Positions 16,456-25,146 of a DNA stretch of 64,000 nt are shown here, in pieces. The notes under the pieces are model-generated. The model was not told the origin of the DNA. It searched no databases and worked only from the letters and a program-made list of their open reading frames with translations. This stretch comes from Shimia_B sp039815465 (GTDB lineage: Bacteria > Pseudomonadota > Alphaproteobacteria > Rhodobacterales > Rhodobacteraceae): the NCBI GenBank assembly GCA_039815465.1, contig JBCBZG010000007.1, forward strand, positions 1-64,000. Direction: 5' to 3'. The position numbers were made by a program, and so were the translations under genes. Each line of letters starts with the position of its first letter. Positions within the stretch are counted from its first letter, which is position 1.

Positions 16456-17519
16456 GCCTTGGTCAGTGCGGCGGTGATGGCCGCGCGGTCGAGCCCGGCC
16501 TGGCCGATGACGACGAGGCGGGAGGCGCGGTCGGCGAGCGGCTGGTCGTAGTAGGTGTCGATCCGCGGGCCCACGGCTTGCAGCGTCAGGCGCATGGGTT
16601 TGCCTGTGATGGCTAGGAATCCCTTGAGCCGCAGGATGTCGTGGGTGCGGATGACGTCGGCGACCTGTTGGGCGTAGGCGGTGGGGTCGGCGATTTCGCC
16701 TAATTCGACGGTGAAACTTTCGAATTCGTCATGGCCGTGTTCGTGATGGTGGTCGTCGTCGTGATCATCGTGGTCGTCATCATCATGGTGGTGGTGATGG
16801 TGGACCTCGTGGCGGGCGTCGAGGTCGGCCTCGGCGCCGATCCCTTGGCCCAGCAGCACACCCACAGGCAGCGCGCCTTTGACGGCGGGGATGACCTGGA
16901 CGCCGTCGCGGCTGTCGGATTTGAGCTGGGTGACGAGGCCTTGCGCCTCCTCCGTTTCCAGCAGGTCGGATTTGTTGACCACGATCATGTCGGCGCAGGC
17001 GACCTGGTCCTCGAAAAGCTCAGAAAGCGGCGTTTCGTGATCTAGCCCGTCATCGGCGGCGCGCTGGGCGTCGACGGCGGCGGTGTCGTGGGCAAAGCGG
17101 CCTTCGGTCACGGCTTTGCCGTCCACGACGGTCACGACGCCGTCCACGGTGACTTTCGTGGCGATGCCGGGCCAGTTGAAGGCGCGCACGAGCGGTTGGG
17201 GGAGGGCGAGGCCAGAGGTTTCGATGACGATGTGGTCGGGGGGCGTGTCGCGGGCCAGCAGCGTTTCCATGGTGGGAATGAAGTCATCGGCCACGGTGCA
17301 GCAGATGCAGCCGTTGGAGAGCTCCATAATGTCATCCTCGGTGCAGGTTTCGTCTCCGCAGCCTTTGAGGATGTCGCCGTCCACGCCGAGATCGCCGAAC
17401 TCGTTGATGATGAGCGCGATGCGGCGGTTTTCGCTGTTTTCGAGCAGGTGGCGGATGAGTGTCGTTTTGCCAGCGCCGAGGAAGCCGGTGACGATGGTCG
17501 CGGGAATTTTTGCTGGCAT
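16452..17519 (-). CDS. cobW: CobW-type GTPase/metallochaperone
   Basis: A G3E-family (COG0523) GTPase thought to deliver metal, here presumably Co2+ to cobaltochelatase. It has a Walker A GFLGAGKTT at residues 12-20, the metal-binding GCICCT (CxCC at residues 71-74) and NKSDLLETEE (the guanine-specificity NKxD). A strikingly long His/Asp tract, about residues 240-265, precedes the C-terminal CobW domain. The ATG at 17519 has an ideal AAGGAGG and gives 355 residues. It heads the leftward cobW-GNAT-cobN block. A zinc-chaperone role is the main alternative, but the operon argues for cobalt. Confidence 0.93.
   Translation of the reverse strand: MPAKIPATIVTGFLGAGKTTLIRHLLENSENRRIALIINEFGDLGVDGDILKGCGDETCTEDDIMELSNGCICCTVADDFIPTMETLLARDTPPDHIVIETSGLALPQPLVRAFNWPGIATKVTVDGVVTVVDGKAVTEGRFAHDTAAVDAQRAADDGLDHETPLSELFEDQVACADMIVVNKSDLLETEEAQGLVTQLKSDSRDGVQVIPAVKGALPVGVLLGQGIGAEADLDARHEVHHHHHHDDDDHDDHDDDHHHEHGHDEFESFTVELGEIADPTAYAQQVADVIRTHDILRLKGFLAITGKPMRLTLQAVGPRIDTYYDQPLADRASRLVVIGQAGLDRAAITAALTKA
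16729..16806 (-). repeat. CAC/GAC codon tract encoding His/Asp-rich loop of CobW
   Basis: A low-complexity run of His and Asp codons encodes six consecutive His followed by alternating Asp and His clusters. Such loops bind several divalent cations in CobW-like GTPases and HypB. The tract is prone to slippage, so its length may vary between strains. Confidence 0.85.
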
Positions 17520-17541
17520 TTCCGCCTCCTTAAGACATTGG

Positions 17542-17562
17542 AAAGGGCCTGGTCGGCCCTTT
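17542..17562. promoter_or_regulatory. Perfect hairpin in the cobW leader
   Basis: AAAGGGCC-TGGTC-GGCCCTTT is an 8-bp perfect inverted repeat 22 bases before the cobW start and just upstream of its Shine-Dalgarno (minus strand). There is no T-run, so it is more likely a regulatory or stability hairpin or an operator than a terminator. It does not contain the B12-box or the other cores of a cobalamin riboswitch. Confidence 0.45.
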
Positions 17563-17669
17563 GCGACATGCTGGTTCTGTGTGGCGGGCGCCACGGCCTA
17601 TGGGACGTGTGTCGCGCTGGTTGCGGGGGGCGTCAAGGGGGCAGATGGATCGGTGTAGGGGCTATATGT

Positions 17670-17678
17670 TGTGGATAA
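17670..17678 (-). promoter_or_regulatory. Perfect consensus DnaA box
   Basis: The minus strand reads TTATCCACA, the strongest DnaA-binding 9-mer. It lies in the divergent cobW/smc promoter region, 82 bases before the smc start. It is a single box, so it is not an origin. It could link smc expression to DnaA, or be chance in a 9-mer search space. Confidence 0.4.
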
Positions 17679-17759
17679 GCTTGGGGTGGTGGCCACATAA
17701 TGTTGACTTGGCGCGGATTCCTGCGGAACCTGACGGGAGCGGCGGAATCGGAGGCGCGT

Positions 17760-20700
17760 GTGAAGTTTTCCAAGCTCAGATTGAACGGGTTCAAGAGCTT
17801 TGTTGACCCCACGGATTTGATTGTGGCTCCGGGCCTGACCGGCGTTGTGGGGCCCAATGGTTGCGGGAAGTCGAACCTGCTGGAGGCCTTGCGCTGGGTG
17901 ATGGGGGAGAACCGCCCGACGGCCATGCGCGGCGGCGGGATGGAGGATGTGATTTTCGCCGGTGCCTCCTCGCGGCCTGCGCGGAATTTCGCGGAAGTGT
18001 CTCTCTTTATCGACAATGCGGAGCGACTGGCGCCTGCGGGGTTCAACGATGCTGATGGGCTGGAAGTGTCGCGGCGGATCACGCGGGATATTGGGTCGGC
18101 CTACCGTGCGAATGGGAAAGAGGTGCGGGCGCGGGATGTGCAGATGCTGTTCGCCGATGCCTCCACCGGGTCGCATTCGCCGTCACTGGTGCGGCAGGGG
18201 CAGATTGCGGAGCTGATCAACGCCAAGCCGCGCGCGCGGCGGCGGATCCTGGAGGAAGCGGCGGGGATCAGCGGGCTTTATCAGCGGCGTCACGAGGCGG
18301 AGCTGAAGCTGAAGGGCGCGGAGGCGAATATGGCCCGCGTCGATGATGTGTTGGAGCAGTTGGCGTCGCAGTTGGCGTCGTTGGCCCGACAGGCCCGGCA
18401 AGCGGCGCGGTATCGGGAGATTGGTGCGGAGCTGAGGCTGGCGGAGGGGATGTACCTTTACCGTCGTTGGCTAGAGGCGGCGGAGGCGCGGGCAGCGGCG
18501 GAGGCGACCCTGCGGGAGGCGTTGGCGGGGTCTGCGTCGGCTGAGACGGCGGCGCGGCAGGCAGCGAAGGCGCGGGAAGTGGCAGAGGGCGCGGTGCCGC
18601 CACTGCGCGAGGAAGATGCGATTGCCGCGGCGGTCTTGCAGCGGCTTACCTTGGAACGCCAGGGGCTTGAACGCCAGCGGTCGGAGGCTGCGGGTCGGAT
18701 CGAGGCGCTGGGCAAACGCAAGGCGCAGCTGGAGCGTGATATCGAGCGGGAGGCGGGGCTGTCCACCGATGCCGTGGACAGTGTGGCGGCGCTGGAGGCG
18801 GAGGCGGAGGAGCTGACGCAGCTCCTAGATGGCCATGACGCGGCTTTGGCGGCGGCTGAGGTGCGCGCGAGTGAGGCGGCGGAGGTGCTGCACACCCGCG
18901 AGGCGGACCTGTCGGCGGCCAATGAGCATGCAGCGCGGCTTGCGGCGCAGCACCAGTCGGCGGCGCGGATGCTGAGCGAGGCGGAGACCGCCATGGAGCG
19001 GATCGTGGCACGCTCGTCCGAGGCGGTGACGGCGCTCGATACTGCGCGGGGCACTGTGCGCGGGTCCGAGGACGCTGTGGTTGCCGCGCAGGCGGCGGAG
19101 GCGGAGGCGGCGGCCCATGTGGAGCGGGTCGAGGCCGAGCTATTAGATGTTGAGGCGGCTTGCGACGCGGCGCAGGGGCGCGAAGGCGAGGCGCGTGCCG
19201 CGCGGGCGGAGGCTGAGGGCGAGGCCGGCGCGCTCAAGGCGGAGATGGACGCCGTGGCGCGGCTTGTGGCGCGGGAAGCGGGCGGCGGGGCGCAGATCCT
19301 TGATGAGTTGCGCGTCGAAGACGGGTTTGAGAAGGCGCTCGGTGCGGCGCTGTCGGATGATCTGAAACTGCCGCGTCAGGCTGCGGCGGGGCAGTCCGGG
19401 TGGCGCGGGTTGCCAGCCTATGATGACGCGTTGGCGTTGCCTGCGGGTGCGGTGCCTTTGGCCGGGCATGTGACGTTGCCGGATGTGCTGGCGCGCCGGA
19501 TGGCCTGCGTGGGCGTCGTAGACCCCGCCGACGGGCCGCGTTTGCAGGCCGACCTGCGGCCTGGCCAGCGGCTCGTGAGCCGGGCAGGGGATTTGTGGCG
19601 CTGGGATGGGTATACGCTCGCGGCGGCGGATGCGCCGTCGGCTGCGGCCTTGCGATTGGAGCAGGAGAACCGGCTCAAGCGGCTCACGGCGGAGGAGGCC
19701 GTGGCGCGGGCCAAGGCGGAGGCCGCGCGGGCGGCCCATGAGGCGCTTGTGGCTGAGGCAGCTGAGCTGACAGCGGCGCTCACGTCAGCGCGGCAGGCCC
19801 GGCGGGCAGCAGATCAGGCCAGCGCAGAGGCGGCCAAGCGGCTGTCGCGGGTGGAGGCCGATCGCAACGTGGCGGAGGGCAAGGTGCAGACGCTGGAGCT
19901 CGCCGTGGCGCGGTTCCGGGAGGAAGAGGGCGACATCGCGCTGAGGCGGACGGAGGCGGAGCGGGCAAAGGCCGCGTTGGCAGATCTCGATCACGCGAAG
20001 GCGGCGCTGGAAGATGTGAAGCTGACGGTGGAGGCCGCGCGGGTGACGATGCTGGCCCATCGCGCGAGCTTTGACGAGCTGCGCCGCACGGGCGAGGCGC
20101 GGGAGACGCGGCGCGCGACTGTGCGGCGGGAGATTGAAAGTTGGCGCAAGCGGCTGGAGACGGCGGATACACGCTCCGGCGAGTTGCGCGCGCGGCGGGA
20201 CACGACAGAGGCGGAGCTCAAGGCTGCCATGGATGCGCCTGCGCAGGTCGAGGCCGCGGTTGAGGCGCTTTTGGTGGAGCTTGAGCGCGCGGAGACGCGG
20301 CGCAAAGCGGCCTCTGACGCGTTGGCGGAGGGCGAGACCGCGCTCAGGCAGGCTGTGGAGGCCGAGCGCGCGCGGGAACGGGACGCGGGCACCACGCGGG
20401 AGACGCGGGCGGCGGCCCAGGCGCGGTTTGATGCGTCCCAGGACGCGGTCGCCGCGGCGGAAGAGCGTATTGTCGAGGGGGGCTCTGACGGGCCCGAAGC
20501 GTTGTTGGAGGCTTTGGCCTGTGAGGCGACACAGATCCCGGGGATCAGCAAGCTGGAGGCCGATATCGCGCGGCTCAAGCGCCAGCGCGATGCGCTCGGG
20601 GCGGTGAACCTGCGGGCCGAGGAGGATGCGAAGACGATTGAGGAAGAGCGGTCGGAGCTTGCGCGCGAAAAGGATGATTTGGAGGCTGCGATTGCCACGC

Positions 20701-21215
20701 TGCGGTCAGGCATTGCGGGGCTGAACAAGGAGGGGCGCGAGCGGTTGCTTGCGGCCTTTGAGGAGGTGAACCGCAACTTTTCCCGCCTCTTTACGCACCT
20801 ATTCAACGGCGGCGAGGCGAAGCTCGTGTTGGTGGAAAGCGATGATCCGCTGGAGGCGGGGCTCGAGATCATGTGTCAGCCGCCGGGCAAGAAGCTATCG
20901 ACACTGTCGCTACTGTCCGGTGGGGAGCAGACGCTGACGGCCCTTGCGCTGATCTTTGCGGTGTTCCTGGCGAACCCGGCACCGATCTGTGTGCTCGACG
21001 AGGTGGACGCGCCTTTGGACGACGCCAACGTAACCCGGTTCTGCAACCTGCTCGATGAGATGACGCGGGTGACGGAGACGCGGTTCCTGATCATCACCCA
21101 CCATGCGGTGACGATGAGCCGGATGGACCGGCTGTTCGGGGTGACGATGCAGGAGCAGGGGGTGAGCCAGCTTGTGTCGGTGGACCTGACCGGGGCCGAA
21201 AAGCTCGTCGCGTAG
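17760..21215 (+). CDS. smc: Chromosome segregation protein SMC
   Basis: The SMC ATPase organises and segregates the chromosome with ScpA and ScpB. Of its 1151 residues, the N-terminal head has the Walker A GPNGCGKSN and the C-terminal head has the signature LSGGEQTLTALAL and Walker B CVLDEVDAPLDD. Between them are two very Ala/Glu/Arg-rich coiled-coil arms separated by a hinge around residues 520-650. I chose the GTG at 17760, with GGAGG six bases upstream and the usual (M)KFSKLRLNGFKSFVDP start; a longer frame begins at 17700. It is divergent from cobW. An imperfect 8-bp stem (21215-21222 with 21263-21270) follows the stop. Confidence 0.96.
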   Translation: MKFSKLRLNGFKSFVDPTDLIVAPGLTGVVGPNGCGKSNLLEALRWVMGENRPTAMRGGGMEDVIFAGASSRPARNFAEVSLFIDNAERLAPAGFNDADGLEVSRRITRDIGSAYRANGKEVRARDVQMLFADASTGSHSPSLVRQGQIAELINAKPRARRRILEEAAGISGLYQRRHEAELKLKGAEANMARVDDVLEQLASQLASLARQARQAARYREIGAELRLAEGMYLYRRWLEAAEARAAAEATLREALAGSASAETAARQAAKAREVAEGAVPPLREEDAIAAAVLQRLTLERQGLERQRSEAAGRIEALGKRKAQLERDIEREAGLSTDAVDSVAALEAEAEELTQLLDGHDAALAAAEVRASEAAEVLHTREADLSAANEHAARLAAQHQSAARMLSEAETAMERIVARSSEAVTALDTARGTVRGSEDAVVAAQAAEAEAAAHVERVEAELLDVEAACDAAQGREGEARAARAEAEGEAGALKAEMDAVARLVAREAGGGAQILDELRVEDGFEKALGAALSDDLKLPRQAAAGQSGWRGLPAYDDALALPAGAVPLAGHVTLPDVLARRMACVGVVDPADGPRLQADLRPGQRLVSRAGDLWRWDGYTLAAADAPSAAALRLEQENRLKRLTAEEAVARAKAEAARAAHEALVAEAAELTAALTSARQARRAADQASAEAAKRLSRVEADRNVAEGKVQTLELAVARFREEEGDIALRRTEAERAKAALADLDHAKAALEDVKLTVEAARVTMLAHRASFDELRRTGEARETRRATVRREIESWRKRLETADTRSGELRARRDTTEAELKAAMDAPAQVEAAVEALLVELERAETRRKAASDALAEGETALRQAVEAERARERDAGTTRETRAAAQARFDASQDAVAAAEERIVEGGSDGPEALLEALACEATQIPGISKLEADIARLKRQRDALGAVNLRAEEDAKTIEEERSELAREKDDLEAAIATLRSGIAGLNKEGRERLLAAFEEVNRNFSRLFTHLFNGGEAKLVLVESDDPLEAGLEIMCQPPGKKLSTLSLLSGGEQTLTALALIFAVFLANPAPICVLDEVDAPLDDANVTRFCNLLDEMTRVTETRFLIITHHAVTMSRMDRLFGVTMQEQGVSQLVSVDLTGAEKLVA

Positions 21216-21380
21216 ACGGCGGAACGGCGCTGTTTCTGCGCTGCGCTTGAAAGGCGCCCCGCCCGCCGTCCCCTGGGGGCCACAAGTCTTAACTTCTGCG
21301 CGAGCATAGACACTGATACACGCTTAAGTGGGTTTGGCGGGCAAATAGCATGCCTGCGCATCAAAAATGGGGACGAACCA

Positions 21381-22208
21381 ATGCGGACTATAGCAATCGC
21401 AACACTGCTTGTTGCAGGAGTGACAGGGACCGCAGACGCGGCATCCATCCTACTTTACGATCAGGACTTCGAGACCCCGACAGGATTCGTCGCTGAAACC
21501 GCACCAAACAGCTTTCGCGACGTGTCACGTGATCCGGTAAACCAGTTCTATGGCAATCAGCCCGTAGGGTTCGATTTCGTTCAATCAAATACCGTTGAGA
21601 CGGTGAACATCACGGGTGGGACGGCCTTTGGCAACGGCTACAGTGACCCAACCGGGATTGGCGGCAACTACGCGCTCGGCATGTTGTCGAGCGCCAACGA
21701 TGACCGATTGAGCTTGAACTTCGACACCTAGGGCTTCGATTTCCTGAATTTCAAGATTGATATTTCCGGGCTGGGCCTGGATCTGAACACTGGGAACTTG
21801 AGCTTTTATTCGGGCGCGCCGACGTTTGGGTTTACGGTTTTTGACAACCCGGGCGGGGTGCCTTCGCAAACTGGCAACGGCGTGGTGCTCGACAGCGCCA
21901 GCCTGAGCGGCACTGATTCCGCGCTCGATATCTTGGATTGGACCCAAGGGGAGTTCAGCTTCGATACGTCTGGCAGCAGCACTGATTTTATCACGCTTGA
22001 GATCGATTTGCTGTCTGGCGGCTACGCCGTCCTAGACAACCTCCAGATCGCAGCTGCGGATTCTGCAGGCGAAGGTTTCTCAGGCACCGGTGGTCCTGCG
22101 CCTGTCCCTGTGCCCGCGGGCTTTGTGTTGGCGCTGAGCGGACTTTCTTCGTTGCTTTTGATCCGTCGCGGGCAACGCGCACAGGCTTTCGGCGTGTGGG
22201 GTCGTTAG
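21381..22208 (+). pseudogene. VPLPA-CTERM-type secreted protein with in-frame amber stop
   Basis: One frame runs from an ATG with a signal peptide (MRTIAIATLLVAGVTGTADA) to a C-terminal sorting signal: a Pro/Val motif (PVPVPAGFVLALSGLSSLLL), a transmembrane helix and an IRRGQR basic end, as in Rhodobacterales VPLPA-CTERM surface proteins. It is cut by one TAG at 21729-21731, after LNFDT. The sequence after the stop (GFDFLNFKIDISGLGLDL) continues the same protein in the same frame, so a CAG-to-TAG change explains it. The intact protein would be 275 residues. GC content is visibly lower than in the neighbours. It could be a recent pseudogene or a sequencing error. Confidence 0.75.
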
Positions 22209-22301
22209 GCGTCTGGCTTGAACGAGGGCGCAGCATGCGCCCCCGGCTTCGGTCGCTTCATTGTGAGCGGTGCGTGATGGGGTTTGCGGTAGGGTCAGCC
22301 C

Positions 22302-22664
22302 ATGAAATATGTTTTGGCTTTTCTCCTCATGGCGGGAGCGGCGTCGGCGCAGGGGATGCGCGACGGGGATGTTGCGCTCAGCGATGCGGATATGCAGGCG
22401 CAGGTGGTTGGCACGACGCATACGTTTTTCGACGGGGGCCGGTCGTTTTTCTCGATCACCGATGACTACTCCTACACCTATCCTGATGGCGGGATCGCCT
22501 ATGGGCGTTACGAGCTGCGGGGCGGTGGGGTGGTTTGCACGTTCTTCATTCACGGGTTCGAGCGCTGCGATACTTATGTGCGCAGCGGGGACCGGCTGGT
22601 GCTGATCAACGGAGAGGGGGTCCGCTTTCCAGTGAAGGACGTGTTGGGCGGCGGCGCGATCTAA
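22302..22664 (+). CDS. Small secreted hypothetical protein
   Basis: A 120-residue protein with a clear signal peptide (MKYVLAFLLMAGAASAQG) and a mature part of beta-strand character rich in Tyr, Gly and Asp (ITDDYSYTYPDGGIAYGRYE), with two cysteines (VVCTFF and ERCDTY) that could form a disulfide in the periplasm. I recognise no family. It ends two bases before the stop of the convergent LuxR-type gene. Coding status is supported by the signal peptide and codon pattern. Confidence 0.7.
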   Translation: MKYVLAFLLMAGAASAQGMRDGDVALSDADMQAQVVGTTHTFFDGGRSFFSITDDYSYTYPDGGIAYGRYELRGGGVVCTFFIHGFERCDTYVRSGDRLVLINGEGVRFPVKDVLGGGAI

Positions 22665-22666
22665 GC

Positions 22667-23656
22667 CTAGGCAGAGAAGCTGACGACCAAGCGGAGGAGC
22701 GCCACCTGGCTGCTCACGCCGGTTTTCTCGTACACGCGTCTGAGATGCGTGCGGGCGGTGTTGCGGGTGATGCCTAACGTGTCTGCGGCGCCGTCGATGG
22801 CCTGGCCATAGGTTAGAAGTCGGACCAGAGCGGTTTGCGCGTCCGAGAGGCCATAGATGGCCTTTAAGACGTCGATCTGTCGCCAAAGGTCCTTGCGTGT
22901 GCCGAAAAGGACGTAAACGCGGCCGTCGGCGACCTTGACCCAGCAAAGCAGGGGGGCCGTTTCCTCGTCCTCGCCGAGGACAACGGGGAAGCGGACGTCG
23001 CCGCCGCTGTCGCTTTTGGCGCGGTTGTAGGCGCCGAAGCCCGTCAGCCCGTGGGCGCGCGCGATCACGTCCTTGAAGCGCGCGTTCAGTGCGGGATTTG
23101 CGGGTCTCAGGATGCCGTTGCTGACAGTCAGTCCTGCGAAATCGGTAAGGCTCGCTTGCGCCGCACCGCTCATCCACAGAACCCGGCCGTCTTTTGCTAC
23201 CTCGATGATCGGGACGTCGGCGTTGCGCTCTGCCTCGGCCCAGCATCCGTGGAAGAGGATGCGCCAGTGCCCGCTGACTTTCTCAAGAAGGCGGAAATTG
23301 TGGGAATGTGTGGGCGTTGCGTGCGGGTTCGAGGGGGATGAGACGATTTCCTCGTAGGTTGCCCAGGCGGTGTTGCCAGAGACGTCGATGCTGAGATTGT
23401 CGAAGCGGACATCGGCCTGGACCGGGTCAGGCTCGGCATCCATCGCGGCGAATACGTTACGCGCGAAGGTCTCGAAGGAGCGGGCGATCTGCATCGTGCC
23501 GCATTCCATGATGCTCTGAAAGCGTGCGTCCCTGGCCCAGCAGTCCAGCCAGGCGTCCCGGTCGCGCGCGAGGTAGCTCGTGATGTCGCGCTCCAGGACG
23601 GCTCTTATGGCGGCCTCCTCCGATGGGGGCGTGTCGATGCGCGTCTTCGTTGGCAT
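22667..23656 (-). CDS. SnoaL/NTF2-like domain fused to LuxR-type HTH regulator
   Basis: A 329-residue protein with two recognisable parts. Residues 10-145 look like an NTF2/SnoaL cone domain (AIRAVLERDITSYLARDRDA, YEEIVSSP, SGHWRILFHGCWAE). The middle, about 150-255, resembles a sensory PAS-like segment (IIEVAKDGRVLWMSGAAQAS). The last 65 residues form a LuxR/FixJ helix-turn-helix (YGLSDAQTALVRLLTYGQAI, ITRNTARTHLRRVYEKTGVS). It would be a one-component regulator sensing a small ligand. It is cotranscribed with the small gene 8 bases upstream. Its target and ligand are unknown. Confidence 0.82.
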   Translation of the reverse strand: MPTKTRIDTPPSEEAAIRAVLERDITSYLARDRDAWLDCWARDARFQSIMECGTMQIARSFETFARNVFAAMDAEPDPVQADVRFDNLSIDVSGNTAWATYEEIVSSPSNPHATPTHSHNFRLLEKVSGHWRILFHGCWAEAERNADVPIIEVAKDGRVLWMSGAAQASLTDFAGLTVSNGILRPANPALNARFKDVIARAHGLTGFGAYNRAKSDSGGDVRFPVVLGEDEETAPLLCWVKVADGRVYVLFGTRKDLWRQIDVLKAIYGLSDAQTALVRLLTYGQAIDGAADTLGITRNTARTHLRRVYEKTGVSSQVALLRLVVSFSA

Positions 23657-23664
23657 GGCGGTTT

Positions 23665-23886
23665 CTAAGTCTGGCCTTTTGGTGAGGCTACCCCGGGACC
23701 GCGCCAGCGCAAAGAGGAGAGGGTTAGCGAGATCACGGCGTGGAGGGCGTGGGTCGCTGCGTGGGGCTTGAGAGGCTCTGTGTCACCGGCGAAGAAGGCG
23801 AAATAGGCGTCCTGCTCCTGAACCGTGCGTCCGGCGAAGTCCCCATGCGTGCGCGCGTTGCGCGTGATCGTGGTCAGATCTTGCAT
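23665..23886 (-). CDS. Small hypothetical protein upstream of the SnoaL-LuxR gene
   Basis: A 73-residue protein of no known family. It contains EQDAYFAFFAGDTEPLKPHA and a moderately hydrophobic helix with two His (HALHAVISLTLSSL) before a Pro/Gly-rich end. The ATG at 23886 has a strong AAGGAGAG Shine-Dalgarno, and the stop is 8 bases before the regulator gene. That spacing supports a real operon partner rather than a chance frame. Confidence 0.65.
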   Translation of the reverse strand: MQDLTTITRNARTHGDFAGRTVQEQDAYFAFFAGDTEPLKPHAATHALHAVISLTLSSLRWRGPGVASPKGQT

Positions 23887-23977
23887 TGCTCTCTCCTTGC
23901 TGTGTCGTGTGGAGAGAGGCGTAGCAGGGGCGCGCAGGGACCCGTGTCACCCGCGCGGACGACAGGGGCGAAGTTTC

Positions 23978-25135
23978 TTAGAGCCGGTTCAGAAGCTCCA
24001 CCGTGGGCCAGGCGTCGGCGGGGAGGCCTAGGCGCGCTTGTTCGGCTTGCACGGCGGCGCGGGTGTTGCGGCCCAGGATGCCGTCGATATCGCCCACATC
24101 ATGGCCGCGACGGGCGAGTTTCGTTTGAAGTTGGATCATCTGGTCGCCGGTGAGCCCGCCGCTCGGCGTGCCCGCGTTGTACACCGGTGCGCCCTCGAGC
24201 CGGGTCGCGAAATAAGCGGCGGTTATGACGTAGGTGAAGCTTTGGTTCCATTCAAAGAGGATGGAGAAGTTGGGGTAGGCGAGGAAGGCGGGGCCGTCTT
24301 TGCCCTGTGGGACCAGCAGGGATGCGTTGAGGTTTGGGAGGCTGCCTTGCCGCGGGGTCACGCCGAGGCGCACCCAGTCACGCGTGCTTAGCACGGTGTC
24401 GAGGCCCGTGCGCGACCAGTCGAAGCTGCGGGGGACGGTGACCTCCTGAATCCAGGGTTGGCCGGGTGCCCAGCCAAAGCCCGCGAGCAGGTCTGCGCCG
24501 GACAGAAGCGCGTCTTGGGGGGAGGTTTTTAGGCTCACCCGCCCGTCGCCATCGCCGTCCCGGCCATGGGCGAGAATGTCACCGGGCAGCATCTGGACCA
24601 TCCCGATCTCCCCCGCCCAAGCGCCGGTGGTCGTGGCGGGGTCCATGCCGCCGCGGCGCATAAGCTCGATGGCGGCGAGGACCTGGGGTCGGAAGAGCTC
24701 CGGCCTGCGGCAGTCATGGGCGAGCGTGACGAGCGCGTCGCGGGTGTTGAAGTTGCCCTGGAAGCCGCCGTAGTCGGTTTCGAACGCCCAGAACGCCGTC
24801 AGGATCCCGCGGGGGACGCCGTAGCGGCGTTCGATCTCGTTGAACGTGGCCGCGTGGCGGTCGAGATTGCGGCGCCCGTTGACCATGCGGTTTTCGCTGA
24901 TGAGCGCGCGGGAGAAGTCGAGGAACGGCTTTTGGAATACGCCCTGGGCACGGTCGGCGCGCAGGACGGCCTGGCTTTGTTGTGTGCCAGCGAAGAAGCG
25001 GTCGACCGTGGCGCGGGATTGGCCGTTCTGCATGGCCTCGCGTTTGAGGCCGTCGATGAAGCCTGAGAAGCTGCCGCCACATTGGGCGGAGCCGGTGGTG
25101 GCGGTGAGGATCAGGGCGGCGGCAAGGCGGAACAT
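23978..25135 (-). CDS. Lytic murein transglycosylase (MltB family) with peptidoglycan-binding domain
   Basis: A periplasmic glycan-strand lytic enzyme of 385 residues. The signal peptide is MFRLAAALILTATTGSAQCG, with a Cys after it that might allow lipidation. The SLT_2-type catalytic domain has the conserved RYGVPRGILTAFWAFETDYG with the catalytic Glu and GAWAGEIGMVQMLPGDILAHG. A C-terminal PG_binding_1 repeat follows (LQTKLARRGHDVGDIDGILG). The ATG at 25135 gives the signal peptide; the frame is open further up. It lies 11 bases after cobD and is probably cotranscribed with cobC and cobD, a tie with no obvious functional reason. Confidence 0.92.
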   Translation of the reverse strand: MFRLAAALILTATTGSAQCGGSFSGFIDGLKREAMQNGQSRATVDRFFAGTQQSQAVLRADRAQGVFQKPFLDFSRALISENRMVNGRRNLDRHAATFNEIERRYGVPRGILTAFWAFETDYGGFQGNFNTRDALVTLAHDCRRPELFRPQVLAAIELMRRGGMDPATTTGAWAGEIGMVQMLPGDILAHGRDGDGDGRVSLKTSPQDALLSGADLLAGFGWAPGQPWIQEVTVPRSFDWSRTGLDTVLSTRDWVRLGVTPRQGSLPNLNASLLVPQGKDGPAFLAYPNFSILFEWNQSFTYVITAAYFATRLEGAPVYNAGTPSGGLTGDQMIQLQTKLARRGHDVGDIDGILGRNTRAAVQAEQARLGLPADAWPTVELLNRL

Positions 25136-25146
25136 GGTGTGGTCCT

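Noticed and set aside
17520..17760. Possible cobalamin riboswitch upstream of cobW.
   Set aside because: No B12-box-like sequence or riboswitch core could be found on either strand; only a simple hairpin with a Shine-Dalgarno is present.
21729..21731. TAG decoded as pyrrolysine or read through in the VPLPA gene.
   Set aside because: Nothing in the window suggests amber recoding (no pyl genes), and a simple CAG-to-TAG change explains the site.
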